NCBI RefSeq assembly: GCF_010015445.1
Contig: NC_053134.1
Location: 16,304,629-16,368,628 of the forward strand
From: Perca fluviatilis
Lineage: Eukaryota > Chordata > Actinopteri > Perciformes > Percidae
Length of the DNA stretch: 64,000 nucleotides
Direction: 5' to 3'
The position numbers were made by a program, and so were the translations under genes. The notes beneath the pieces are model-generated. The model ran no database searches. It worked only from the letters and a program-made list of their open reading frames with translations, and was not told the origin of the DNA. Numbering within the stretch: the first letter of the stretch is position 1; each line of letters opens with the position of its first letter. Below, piece by piece: positions 48,766 through 61,306 of the stretch.

Positions 48766-48806
48766 AACATTCACAATATCACATTCAATGTGATATTGTG
48801 AATGTT
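48766..48806. repeat. perfect palindrome, 20-bp arms, 1-nt spacer
   Basis: AACATTCACAATATCACATT (48766-48785), C, then the exact reverse complement (48787-48806). It lies 14 bp before a long (GT)n array. Confidence 0.97.
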
Positions 48807-48816
48807 TCTGAACATT

Positions 48817-48820
<4 letters not shown>

Positions 48821-48903
<83 letters not shown>
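48821..48903. repeat. (GT)n microsatellite
   Basis: About 83 bp of uninterrupted GT. Confidence 0.98.
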
Positions 48904-48904
<1 letters not shown>

Positions 48905-50575
48905 TGAAACATGTAGTCTATGTGGATCGATGGGTTGGTGTGGGGAGGGCACATATTGCCAAGGATTGCTTTCAACTTGCTAACAGATACAACCATTTAT
49001 GACAGCCATCTGTCCAGCAAATATGTGTGTGTGAATACACTCACAGGCACAATTATGCTTTCGCTGGTGGGAGTCTGGGTCCAGGTGGTTGTATACTGTA
49101 ATATTACACGCACAGTGTGCAACAGCATGGGGCACGTGGGAGCCCTGCAGAACATGTTAGTCATAAAAACACACTTATAGATGCCCAATCTGGGACCCAC
49201 AGCTTGGCCGTTACTATGAACCAAAAACTGTAACCTGAGAACAATGTGGCCTTTTGGGTTACAACTCATCTAGGTAATGTGAGTTGAGAGAAAGTAGTTT
49301 AGCTGACCGCGCCCAATACAGTTTCTCTTCTCTTATGGTAAACAAGAATACAAGATCATCATGGACTAGAGGACCACAATCATACTGCGCAGCGGAAGTG
49401 TTTCAATGCAAATGTCTTGATTGTTCCCAGGGTGGCAAATGACCACATGAGTTATTTTGTGGGCAGCTGAAGAGCTTGTCTGTTCAGAGGCTTGCTGGAG
49501 ACAAAGCAGATGAAAAAGACCACTTCATAGGTTAAAGGAGATAACAGATGAGTTTTGGTATAATGAGGACTGAGCTGCTCCTTTTAACTCCACTTGTTGA
49601 TATCTTGAAAAAAAGATCAGGGTTCAGATCCCATGGGTATCAAAGATCTTTGGGATTGTGTTAAAAAACTGAAACCCTTTGTGACTGAAGATGCAAAGAT
49701 TTCTTTTCAAATGTATAAAGCAGCTGAAAACAAGCATTAGCTGGATACAAAAAATAATTGCATCTTGCCTGACTGCAGTGACTCATAAACTTGTTGATAG
49801 CAAACGTTTTGTGTATATCAGAGAAGCGCTTAAACTAGATAAGAGAGAACACAGCATAAAACGCTGTACTTTTCACACTTTTGATTCCCACGGTGAACAC
49901 TTGCAGGTGACAGGATCCATTCCTGTACTGCAAATCATATTTCATAGCTTCTGAGTGCAGTTTTGCATATCAAACCAGTGAAAAAATCCTCCATTGGCAC
50001 ATTCTGTGTTCATACTAAGGAGGGAGACGGAGGAGGTCTATTTTTACATCCAGCCAAAACAAGGTTTGATGTGAAGGCCCAGCGGAGGAGAAGGAAAGAA
50101 GTTGAGCTGATATGCTGCTCTTATCCACAGTCTCTGCAGATGCTGCTCTATCATTCATGTTGTTTAGATGGAGACAATTAAGCATAATGCTCAGATATCT
50201 ATCAATACATAGCCTTCCATTGGATTTGATGGAGGGGTTTTTCTTGTAAGGCACAGCCCATTTTCATGGCTATATTTAGAGGCCTGTTTCTACTGGAGGT
50301 GAGGATATCGCCAGCTGTGTGTGAGCTGAGGGAGGTGTATGTGTCCCCCCCCCAGCTGACCTACACTTTCTGGTGTGAATTAAATCAAAGCTGAGAAGAG
50401 GTTATAGTCAGTGGTCTCTTGAGGTAAGCCAGTGTCATTTTTGCTCCAACCGGCCAGCAAAGTAAACCAGCCTTGTGCAGTCTCACTTTTTGACAAATAA
50501 ACTGGTTGTAGTTGTAGTGGTTTGATGCCGAAGGGGGAATCATAAGAGGACATGGAAAAGAAACCAGGGATGTCC
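48904..50575. other. intergenic, nothing recognised
   Basis: No exon, RNA gene or repeat boundary could be supported. Confidence 0.5.
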
Positions 50576-50906
50576 TTAAAGGGACAGGTCACCCCAAAAT
50601 CAAAACTATGGTAGAAAGAAAATAGTTCCTACATGAAACTGCTCACAACCAGGTTTGTGGATTATCTGTTGTAACCAGGTCGTGATTTCTGGAAAGAGAC
50701 ATTGCGTGAGTTTTTCAAATGTAATTTTTTGGGCTTTTCTTTGAGGCTTGTCTTTGAGCACTACAAGCCGAGTGCCATCTTGTTCCAAGATATTCGAGAG
50801 AAGGCAGAAATCCCTACGGCCGACATCTCCAATACTGGGCAACTAGATTGATAAAGCACTAAGAAAAATATGTTTTTTTGATTTTGAAAGTGAACTGTCC
50901 CTTTAA
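50576..50906. mobile_element. TTAA-flanked MITE, 331 bp
   Basis: Left end TTAAAGGGACAGGTCACCCC, with AAAATCAAAA just inside, mirrors the right end TTTTGAAAGTGAACTGTCCCT followed by TTAA, without its final T. It is a common fish MITE type with TTAA duplications. Non-coding. Confidence 0.88.
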
Positions 50907-53263
50907 ATGAGACATGAAAGATCTACCATTGCTTTAAAACACATGTCTCTCTCATCTTGCATGTCCTTTGTTAGATACAACTTGTTTATGTTTCAAAAGC
51001 AATGAAGTCCTGGCTGATGCTAAAGCAAAGAACAAATCCTCTTCTCTTCTCTTCATCCTAGACATTTTGATTCATGCGTCACAGATGTTGTGTTTATATG
51101 TGGCCATGGGCCAGAGATGAAAAGAGGCTGGGGGTTGAGTAGCGGAAATGCTGAGCAATGTTCAGAGCCCATCTGGGCTTATGGAACTGTCTTCCCTGCA
51201 TCATCTTCAGTTGTGCTCCTAAATAGGACGCCCTGCAGGAACATATGGGACCCCTGATGAAACTCGGAGCAAACATGAAGAAGTGTATGGACACCATGGT
51301 GATGCACAAAGGGATAAGAGGAAAGGAAAGGGGAGCTCAAGAGATACATGAAAGTAGAAATCAAGCCCTAAACAGAATGCTGGGTGACACAACCTGTCAT
51401 CAGTCCACTATGATAATCCTTTCACAGTGTGGTCATTGTACAGAGATGCCACCTCTGATCCCTCTCCTTGCTTTTTTTCCATCTTCAGCCCCTCAGCTGC
51501 CACTTCATCATTCTCTGTCAGTCTGAGGCTTACAGTGGCACATAGTTTTACATTCAGACATCGAAAGGACAGTACATTTGTCGCCAAATATACTGAAGAT
51601 TCGTATTTTTAGCCACACTATAGCATTTTTCAAGGGATGACAATGTTGATGGGTCGATCAGTTGGCCTTTTCCTCACTTTTGTCCAACAACTATTGGATG
51701 AATTGGCATCAAATTTTGTATGGACATTCACGGTCCCGTCTGTTTGGTGAGTCACTGACTTTTCATCAAGCGCCATCATCAAGGAAATGTCTTAATATTC
51801 TATTGCTTGACAGTATAAAAACTGTTTTAGTGTATTTTAGAGGCACTGATAAAAATCATTAAATCACTGTTCTTTCCAAATATTGCATTCACACTACAAA
51901 ACACTACATCATTTCAGTCAGGTCACATTTAGCTGTAGGCAGTCACAACCAAACCATGTTATGGCAGCCCAAGTTCACTGATGTAGATCATAGTCTAGTT
52001 TCCTCTTTCTAAAAGAGCTGTCTCCAGTCTCCTGTCCTCGCAGGGATAAATCCATTGGGTTTCTGTTTTACTTTGCTCCCCGGCTTATGATTTATTCATA
52101 TGTGGAGTAGAACATTCCAACAATCCCCCACACCCCACCCTACACCCACAACCCCCCACCTCTCCAATCAGAAATATCGAAGGAGACCGCATGGGGATGA
52201 AGCAGTGCATCATGGAAACGCACTGTAAAGTTAATCCAGTTCTTTCTGCTACTCCCAGCTTTTTAATTAAATGTAGTATTTCATGGCATTTAGTATGCTA
52301 CTATATTGTTGTGTACAGTGAGATAAACAGATAAGAAAAGGGGATGACATGCGACTCATGATGCCCATAGTACCTGGTATGTACTTTAACCTACCTAGCT
52401 AGCAGCGAGCCTCGGGTTGCTTGCTTTTTCATGGCCCATGCATTCATAATTCACCATGTAAACTACAAAGGTGGATGGGTAAGTGGACATGCGAACTAGT
52501 GATGAGACAGAGAGAAAAGAGAGGCACATTTGACACTTCAAAGCATTTTAATGCACCATTTGCAGCATGGGAAATGAACATACATTAGAATGTTTTTTTT
52601 TTTACAAAAATCCTTTGTACTCAAACACAACCCCAGCTACACTCAGGCAGATGATAAGAGTTAGTAGAGAATGAAAGAAAAGGGGAGGGGGGGTGCTATG
52701 GATTTATTAAATGGTGAGGACAGCAGGCTCATAAAAAATGTGCGACATTGGGTGTACATGCACTCCCCCACATGCAACACAGGCATACAAACTCACTCTC
52801 TCGTTCACATACGTACACGGAGAGCTGTGTGTTGAACTCTTTCATTTTGGCTTTGGAACGCCCTCCAGTTTTATGCTTCCTCTCATGCTGTCTCATGTAT
52901 TTTTCATGCACCAGTTGTCCCAGTAGAAGGCCTGTGTGTCCAAGACAGGACACCACTGTTTCAGCGTCATACCCTAAAATGAGGGGCCTAAAGTCTGATG
53001 TGAATATGTGCTTACATGTCTTTTTATATGGGGAATATCAGAGCTTTACAGTAAGTTCATATTTCTTTCTTTCTTTCTATTTTTCTTTATTTCTGATAAG
53101 TCAAAAAAACAGAAGAATACTCTGAATACGCTGTAATGATTTTTTTGTGGCAATAACATTTTTTTGTTTTTTATTGAAGAACTTACAAACATAAGCATAC
53201 AATGTATCATAGAGGTTGATGGCTGTAAAGATGCTAAGGATAATGTGATCTTCATATCCACAA
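50907..53263. other. dock4 upstream intergenic
   Basis: Nothing firmly recognised. A minus-strand frame at about 52800-52950 reads like an exon end (see findings). A short TTTC-rich tract is at 53060-53090. Confidence 0.45.
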
Positions 53264-53299
53264 TGACGTCAGTAGCTTCTACTACAAGTCCCAGAATGC
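53264..53299. promoter_or_regulatory. CRE plus ZNF143/THAP11-type promoter motif
   Basis: A perfect CRE palindrome TGACGTCA (53264-53271) is followed 9 bp later by ACTACAAGTCCCAGAATGC (53281-53299), a very close match to the ACTACAnnTCCCAGnATGC motif bound by ZNF143/THAP11 at many vertebrate promoters. A CpG-containing stretch follows. It lies 1.1 kb upstream of dock4 exon 1 and could be an alternative dock4 promoter or drive a divergent transcript. No coding exon was recognised beside it. Confidence 0.6.
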
Positions 53300-54030
53300 G
53301 TTGCTGTCGTGTCTCGCTGCGCTGGCGATGCCGCTGCATTCAAGTACTCCTCTGGACTTTTTTGTCCGATTTTGTAAATCTCAGCTGCTGCTGCTTGGAA
53401 ACTCAAGTGGTTATGATATTTAATAATAGAAACTCAGGCTGAACAATATGGTGAATTCTCTATATTTGGAGTAATGAAATAGTATGTTACTTTGCAGTGC
53501 CGTTTCTAAAGTTTTCATCATTCAGGCTATAGCAAATATGTCACTGCTTGACCTGTGTGTTTGGTGGATTTGGTCATACCTGTGGTGATGGACACATCAA
53601 ATGTGTTCTGTTAGTAAGCTATGCTACTGTCTATCTCAGTTCTATTGAAAATAAAATGTATGTTTGTATAACTTGCAAGTACCAACTAGCCTATAGTGGG
53701 AGCATATCTTTCATGTAGGTTAATAGTCCCGATGTAACATATTTTCAGAAAGAAAAACTGTTTACCCTATAGCCTATATCAAAATAGGCACATGTTATAG
53801 GCTATAGAAAAGCTAATGATAGCCTACAAAAATGTCAGCAAGAAAAAGTAGCTATCACATCTAGTCTAACGTTAGCATGAACCCAATATTTTCAAATAAT
53901 TTCAATAGTCTAGAACTTTCCCAGAGAAATGTTTAATTGATTTTGTAATGAAAGGCTGACAAAAATTAAGATAAATGAAGAACAAAAGTATTTAAATACA
54001 GTCTATTTTTCATTTAAACTTTGATGGCCT

Positions 54031-54093
54031 CCGCCCCCTAATGTCACGAAGTTGGGAAATAACCGACAATCTAATTTCGCTGGGCCCTCCAAT
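54031..54093 (+). promoter_or_regulatory. dock4: candidate dock4 promoter elements
   Basis: A GC box CCGCCCC (54031-54037) and CCAAT (54089-54093) lie about 50-110 bp before the first uORF. No TATA box is evident. The start site is not determined. Confidence 0.4.
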
Positions 54094-54140
54094 ACGCTGA
54101 CCGCCAAATCGTCACATTTCCGACAGCACTAGAAGGCAGC

Positions 54141-54189
54141 ATGTCTCCGTACCACTACGAGCAGCAGCAGCATCAGCGGCGGCGGCGGC

Positions 54190-54232
<43 letters not shown>

Positions 54233-54251
54233 CTTTCTCTCTGTAACCTAA
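54141..54251 (+). CDS. small uORF encoding an Arg/poly-Gln peptide
   Basis: The ATG at 54141 has A at -3. The product begins MSPYHYEQQQHQ, continues with five Arg (CGG)5 and thirteen Gln (CAG)13, and ends RFLSVT before TAA. It is in the same frame as the dock4 ATG but separated from it by a stop. No function is claimed; it may act only as a translational brake, or the repeat may be untranslated. Confidence 0.4.
54162..54230 (+). repeat. (CAG)3-CAT-CAG-(CGG)5-(CAG)13 trinucleotide tract
   Basis: Adjacent pure CGG and CAG arrays sit within the presumed dock4 leader, 139 bp before its ATG. Arrays of this kind are often polymorphic in length. Confidence 0.95.
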
Positions 54252-54368
54252 ACAATGACTCCTACTACAGACCGGGGGAAAGCTCACCAATAGAATGCGT
54301 TACACAGCACCGAAACCCTGCATTTCGCTGCTATTCCGACCACTCACTTAAATGTGCCGACCCTAAAC

Positions 54369-54405
54369 ATGTGGATACCTACAGAACATGAAAAATACGG
54401 CGTCG
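54369..54405 (+). CDS. dock4: dock4 coding exon 1 (partial gene)
   Basis: ATG followed by WIPTEHEKYGV and one base of the next codon, then donor GTAAGT at 54406. MWIPTEHEKYGV is the N-terminus of DOCK4, a DOCK-family guanine nucleotide exchange factor for Rac1/Rap1 with an N-terminal SH3 domain, a lipid-binding DHR1 and a catalytic DHR2. The next exon, expected to encode the start of the SH3 fold, was not found before 64000, so intron 1 exceeds 9.5 kb, as is usual for DOCK4. A is at -3 of the ATG. The divergent position relative to ifrd1 agrees with vertebrate synteny. DOCK4 is preferred over its close paralogue DOCK3 because of this synteny and the start sequence. Confidence 0.88.
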
Positions 54406-57400
54406 GTAAGTTTATTGCCTTTATGTTTTTAAAACTGCTGTCCTCTGCGTTCACTCACATTCAGTTGTAGGGCATGTGTGAATGTGTGGATGGGTTTCGA
54501 GAGGTGAACTGGCTCTACGAATGATTGTTTCCAGCACTGCGAATTGTTGGAACAATGTGATTTTTTATTTTTTTTTATGCTAACTGGAAGGCAGCACCAG
54601 CTTCCTTTCAAACAGCCCATGATGAGAGCTTTGGTTTAATTTGACTGCCACATTGCAAAGCATAGGGTTGTCGCTCTGACCCCCCATGGTTTGCTAAAAT
54701 GAACAGCCACATTTAGATGGTTTTTTTTTCCTACTCGTGATTTTCCCTATTTCCCCTTGAGTTGTCTGGGTTTAAAGTAGTGGTCTATCCTGACTCAGGG
54801 GCTTTGTATAGCTATATATATGTAGCCTATTTGCTCTTGTTGTGCTGTCAGTTTGAATGGGGAAAATCAGCTGCTTACCACAGTCGCTGTATGTCTCTGT
54901 ATATTTTGCGCAGCGAGCTGCCAATTCTTCGAAAGAAATAGCCTACAAATGTGAGAGAAAAAAACGAAGAAGACGAAGAAGAGACCTTTTTTTTATTTTA
55001 GTGTAGGCTACCTGGGATTGTGCTGTGGACCTTGAGAGAGCTGAAATGTGTCTCCCTCAGTGCATTGTTCCAGGCTGTCGGGGGCTCTGGATCAAACACT
55101 GAACTGAGACAAACAAGCGACAACAACGCAACCGAAGCCAAATGTAGGAGGGAAAAATCCGACACAGGCATTATCTTGTTATTGTTGTTGGAATTTCTTC
55201 TGCCTGTCTTTACCCTAAAAAAACGGGCTCATTGAGATGCGGGCGCTTAGAGGCGGCTTAAATGTCTCATAATTAGGCTATATTCCCCAAAGATATTGGT
55301 CTGCTCCGTGTGTGATGCTCTGGTCCCTACATGGTCCCACAGCCTCCGTGAAAACCAGACAATAATCATGTTGTAATCTTTTCAAGGATGCCAGAAAAAA
55401 AAAAAGTGGCCAGTAAAAACCTCTTAAAACTACTACAGATGTGATATGATAAGAGGTTATATATTTCTCTCTGTAGCCAATCTGCTTGCATAATAAGGCA
55501 GGATCCCAGGCTCTTGTAAATGTTGCTTACTGTCCAAAAATGCCACCTTGCCACCACAACCAGAAATCAATGAAGCACATTGAAACAGAGACTAGCCTTT
55601 GGCCTCTCTCTGTCACACTCTGTGGTCTGGTCACTTGACTGCTAAATTTTCCCCTGGTGTGTGTACTTGTTTCCCTTTCCTGTCCATGTCTATGTAAGTG
55701 CTAAAGACCTGATAGGCCTACTCACTGTGCAGTTATATTATACTTAATCCTGTGCAGGGTCAAAGTCCCCTAGAGCCCATAGCTCTCATATTTTGATAGG
55801 GCAGAATAGATTTATTCCATTTAGCCTCCCTAAACCCATCCCCTCAAAGTTCACTTGGCTGGATAAAAGGAAGACATTTATTTTGAAGGCTAAATACTTG
55901 CCATTGTCCCCAAACTGCAAGAGGGTGCCCTTTTAATTGGATTAAGTCTCTTTATCCAATTTTATTTCAATAACAGCAAGCAATAATACCCATTTAATTG
56001 GCTGTGGTTTATTTTTTAAGACATGTTTTGGCAACAGTGCACTTCTTAGTCTGGTCCTTTTTTTTTTTTAGGAAGAAACTAGGGTGTTTTTCTGTTGTGA
56101 AATTCAGGTTACATGATACACAAACACATGCACACAAAGATATGTGAGAGGCTGTTTGGCTAGTTTTAGTTATGATAAGAGATACTTTAACATTTCAGCA
56201 GGTTAAGAGTTTTTTCAGTCTGCAGTTCAGAAAGGTAAATGTACTTCTGGTCTTTGTTTTTTTTTGTACTGTACATTCTCTATCAGTGTTTAGGGAGGAA
56301 TTCATTCATTCTGTTTAAGTGGATTTAAGGGGGTATCATGTGGGGTGTCATATGGGCTGGGCCATGCTACAAAAGAACTAGTTAGTACGATGTGTTGTTC
56401 GACCATGTCATAAGGCTAAAGTCTTGATTGCTGTTCCAAACTGCCACACTCGAAGTCTGGCTGTAAAGCCGTTATAGAGATGGTCGATACATAATACGGT
56501 GCAGTTTTGTTAGACAGTCTCTCCTGTCTTGGTTGTAAACACGAAAAGTGACAGAAATAGTTGAATTAAATGAAAAAGATAGCTTGAGAGAGAAGTTCCA
56601 ATATTGGTTGTCAGCTCTGCAAAGCTGGCCTATCACTGCGTGAAGTGTGTGTGAATTTCGGTTGGTGCTTTCCGAAAGCTAACAGAAATTGTCGAACGAA
56701 GCCGCCTTCTGACGAACATTACAGTGCCTTAGATATCAATACAAAACTTTCCAAGTAGCCTTGCACAAATAATTCAATATTCATCGGATAATCCAATGAA
56801 ATTAAAGACTTTTGCTAAAATGTTTGCAGCTTAGCAAGGCTATTGCAATGTTAAGGTAAATATCCCATTAGCTTTTCTCCAAGTTCACTTATTTTGTAGG
56901 GGAAAAAAGGATAACCAAATGTTTATCCTTGTGGCAAAATAACCTCACACCAGCGATGACCATTGATCCCCAGATTGAATCTCACTCTAAATTATTCATG
57001 CCAGGAGGGACAGCTGTTGCCTTTCCACAGGTCTCCACGTCTTATAGCAAAACACTAGCTGAAATGGTACTGAGCTACTTCACACCTCAGCAGAATTGAC
57101 ATCATCATCACATCTGTTTTCACTTTCCACTCCTGTTGGGCCTTTTATGGATATCCATGCTGTAGAATTGCTGCGATATCTAAATATTGGTACAAGTAAG
57201 TCCCTACCTTAGCCATTTTGAATGGGATCTCCTCCAGGTGAATTCAGCGAACAGTTTATGCCCTTTTGACAGGAAAGCTGGGAAACTAAAAGGGCTTGGA
57301 AATCCTTGCAGGTACATTTGATCTCGAGCCAAATCGAGATGAGATCAGAAAGTCTCACTGTGTAATTGGAAGGTTGCAGTGTTTGATCTTGATTCGCCTT

Positions 57401-59738
57401 ACTAGCGCCTTACTAGCACCCTGGGAGGACGGGGGGCCCTGCCATTGATGAAATATGAATGGACTCTCTGCAAGTTGATGTTAAGGCGCCCATTAGCCCA
57501 CCAGTGGAGTGATTACTGGTTTTTATCCCGAAGCAAGAAGGTTGCAAGATTGATGACGAGACAATGTTAATATCGGATTCCTAAATAGACTTGGGATATG
57601 GAGACATTAGATTAAGCCAAGAGGGAGAATATTTTACAGTATATCAAAGTCATGTTTTTGAACACAAAGCTGGGTTAGGTTTCTAGTAAAAATGATGAAA
57701 TCAAGTGACCGAGGATAAAAGGAGGCATGGAGTTACAGTAGATGGTGAAGAGTTGAGATTGCTGGATGACAGATGTCTTTCCAATGCTCCATAAATGCCT
57801 GATGACGAATATATCACGAATGTCACTGAAGACAAGCGCACTTTGACTTGATCACTGACTACAGAACATACTCAAGGCTGCATTGTGTCATGTTTAGAGT
57901 AGACGTAGAGTTAATGCTGTAGACAGACAGAGAGTGAGTGAGCCTTTTCTCCTCATTAAGGCCCTTTGATACAACCAATCAAGCATGTCATTGCTCATCA
58001 TAATTTAGACACATAATTAAACCGTTTTAACGAGCTGGTTTGCATTTACGTGCATGCAAGTTGAATTCTCCACCGATGGCCGGAGTAGCTTGATTTAGTG
58101 TGCAACCATGTCTCATTCTTTGATTGTAATGGAAAAAAGCAACTAGCAGCATCCGATAAAGACAGAATGGAACAGCGGCCTGATTGAATGTTCCTGCTCA
58201 AGGCCTGGCTGCGACGAGGGCCAATGTCGGGGCTGAGGGACTTTCTGCTCTCCCGTGGCTGACATCGCTGGTTCCTCCCTTGGGGGAATGTCGCTGTGTT
58301 AGATGGGGTGTGGAGGAGGTGGGGCGTGATGGGTGGTTGAAGGTGCTGGCGCGTGTCAGGAGTGGACTCATTGTCGGGGTGTCCGCCCTGCCCTGTTACC
58401 CCCAAATTCACTCCCCTCCCTTACACCCCACTCCACAGGGGATTAGCAGGTTGTTTTGGAAGGGGGCCCTGAGGCCCATTCCACCATAATACCCATGATT
58501 CCCTAATGCAGCAAGCCCCTGGGCGTGTATGTGAGAGGGGCGGGGGAGGTGGGCGTGGTGAGGTGAAGCCTACCAGCTTGTAATTGCTTCCTCGCCCGCT
58601 GCCTCGTCTCCATCTGCAGAGGGAGCACCCATTCTCCTCTGTGTGCACACACATTTGCACACATACTCGCCCGATGCAATCATTCAACATAGGGAGACTG
58701 TAGGAGGCTCCCTTGTGAATTAAACAGATGCAGAAAATAAGAACAAGAAAATGTACCACCCAGCCCATTACTATACACAAGCTGTTCCCTGGTGTGTGCA
58801 TTATGTATCGTAAGGGTTAAATAAATCTACGTGGACATGTGACATATGACGGACTCAGTGAGTGTTTTATTCATTGCTGATTCACCCTGACCATTATAAC
58901 CACTGTAGCGCAAACATGGCCTGAGACGTGAGGACCGAGTTGGAGAAATGCCCCAGCTGGTTCGTTTGTGTTATTCAATTAAACCGTGCTCCATTTATCA
59001 CGGAGCTCTCAATTATGAAAAGAAAAACACCCAAACCGCACAAACAATGTCTTGTTTGTTTAGATTCAGCAACACTAGACACAGGCAAAAGACACAATTT
59101 TGTCATGTGTTATATTTAGTGAAAATGAAAATATTTTACCTACTTTCTTTTTGACTTCCTTCCAGCTTTTAGTCACCACACGCACTGGGGATACCCTTGT
59201 GAATCCCATTGGAGTTGGTTACAGAAACAAACCAATGTGCTGTAGTCGTCTGTCCACATCCTTGTATAATGTCGAGACTGCTGAGGGGAGCGTTTCTGCA
59301 TTTCCACCCCAGTGGCGGTCTAGCGTGCTTGCTGTAAGGAGATGATGCTTCTGCTCTGAGATGGCAGAGTGATTTCCAGTTTAACAGAATGCATATGGCT
59401 ATTATAATAGCCATTATTTCACATGGGCTTGACATGAATTATTGGTTTCAAATGCTTGTCTGTCAGGCAATCGCTAATGTCTTTCTTAGAGGACAGGCTC
59501 CCTTGTGCACTGATTTTTAGATCACAAATTGAAAGATTGCAAAGTGAGATACTGAATGAAATTTGTGGTTTTTGCTTCACTGTTATGATATACTCTGGGG
59601 CCTTTTTAGCAGGTCTGTTGTGGTGTAGTAGGGTTGTGGTTTCCCTTCCTCAATATCAATCCGGGATCCCTGTGTGAGAGAGGTTAATGGGATATGTCCC
59701 ATTAGGAATTCAGCAGCTTTACTTATCAGTACCGCTCC

Positions 59739-59746
<8 letters not shown>

Positions 59747-59775
<29 letters not shown>
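59747..59775. repeat. (GT)n microsatellite
   Basis: About 29 bp of GT. Confidence 0.97.
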
Positions 59776-61306
59776 CTGTCATCTGTGTGGATCGGGGGAA
59801 AAATGACTGACATACCATTTTCATAAAGGAAGGGCGTCTGCCGGTGACAATCACTGAGATTGGCGGGTGAGAAGAGCTGTTTATGCGTCGAGAGACACTG
59901 TTTTTTTTGGTGCTCATTTACAGTGAAAAAAGATTGCCTGCGCTAGTCCAGCATCAGTTATCTGTGTTCTGCGGCTGTAATCCAGGCTCGCAAGTATTGA
60001 CCATAAAGGAAGTGTAAATTGATTTGTGTGAGCGTTTGTGTGGGTGACCCTGTGCATCATAATGACCTCAAGGCTTCCATTTTTCCATAAACCACGCTTC
60101 AGTAATGGCTACCTCTGCTCACCCTCAACTTACTAAAACCACTGTGCTTGATTCATTATTAACATGCTAATAAAAAAGTAGTTATGGTCTGTTCGGATCA
60201 ATCTTATATCATTAATGTATTATTAATGGCTAATAAAGTGTCAAGGGTTGCTTAAAGGACATATGCATAATTTAAGAATGTGAAGAGCTAATGGTCGTGG
60301 TTGTCTCTGTCTTCAATTATCCTGTTAATGAATATAGAATTTGCCTCCAACACTCACTGTCATCCACACAGTCACAGTGGGGGATGTGTAACCAGAGGAG
60401 ATTGATACAGATCGCTTTGGTCCAATTCTTTGTTTTGCTCTGCAGTGTAATCTATTTCTCTGTGGGATGATTGACCCTCATCAAGCCAAATCTGCACTGG
60501 GGACAGTTTTTCATCCGAGAATCCTTTCTCTTCATCCTACCCTTTGTGGTTTTAAGATGACCCAAAGCACATGTGCTCATCAAACTGTGTTATAGTTTTT
60601 CTTTTTGATGATTGGCAAACAACAAACTGGTTCGTCACCACCAAAGTGCTGGTTGGGCGCTGCTGACATACCCAGTGACCTGCTTAACTGTACTCAGCTC
60701 AGTCTTATGCTAATTATCTGTATAAGCATATAGTAGCTCATTACATATATGTGACCGATAGATACCGATATATCATATAATGTACACACAGTGTTCAATG
60801 AGAATCTTTAAAATTAGTTTTTTAAAGAATTGTGACCAACATATGTACTGAGCGGGACATTATACAGTTGAAATCTAAATTTGTCAGTGCTCTCAGGTTA
60901 AGGTCAGGGGTTCATGGTAATAGTTAATAGTTGTTGAGATATGCCACCAGCATGGCTAAAAGGAGCATTTAGAAGAGAAAAACATGCTTATATTCTTTAA
61001 ATTAAGCTATTAAAACGTATTGGTACCAAAACCTCCCACTTCTCCCTGCAAACCATAGGCCTATATTGACACCCGTATTAAACATTTTCAAAACACATTG
61101 CCCTATTTCTGAAGGGTGTATCTTATGAAAATCATTTTATAAAAGCTCTGATGCTGCATCCACACTACAAGGCATAAACATCATCATTTAAAACCATATA
61201 TCCACTTTGCAGAGTGTTTTCTAAAAGATCAGATTTAAGTTGTATAAATCTCCAGCTTAGCGGTGATGTAATGCCACAACGAAGGACTAAATAATATGCA
61301 TTTGTG

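Larger units (their letters stand above)
54141..54366 (+). promoter_or_regulatory. dock4: dock4 leader with four consecutive upstream ORFs
   Basis: Four short ATG-to-stop ORFs follow one another: 54141-54251 (36 codons plus stop), 54255-54293 (12), 54295-54351 (18) and 54352-54366 (4). The gaps are 3, 1 and 0 nt, and the dock4 ATG is 2 nt after the last stop. If the transcript starts upstream of 54141, ribosomes reaching dock4 must leak past or reinitiate after all four. The leader's extent is inferred from its contiguity with exon 1. Confidence 0.55.

Noticed and set aside
52738..53125. 125-codon plus-strand ORF
   Set aside because: Composition is low-complexity (His/Ser/Thr from CA-rich DNA, then Ser/Phe), with no domain and no splice context.
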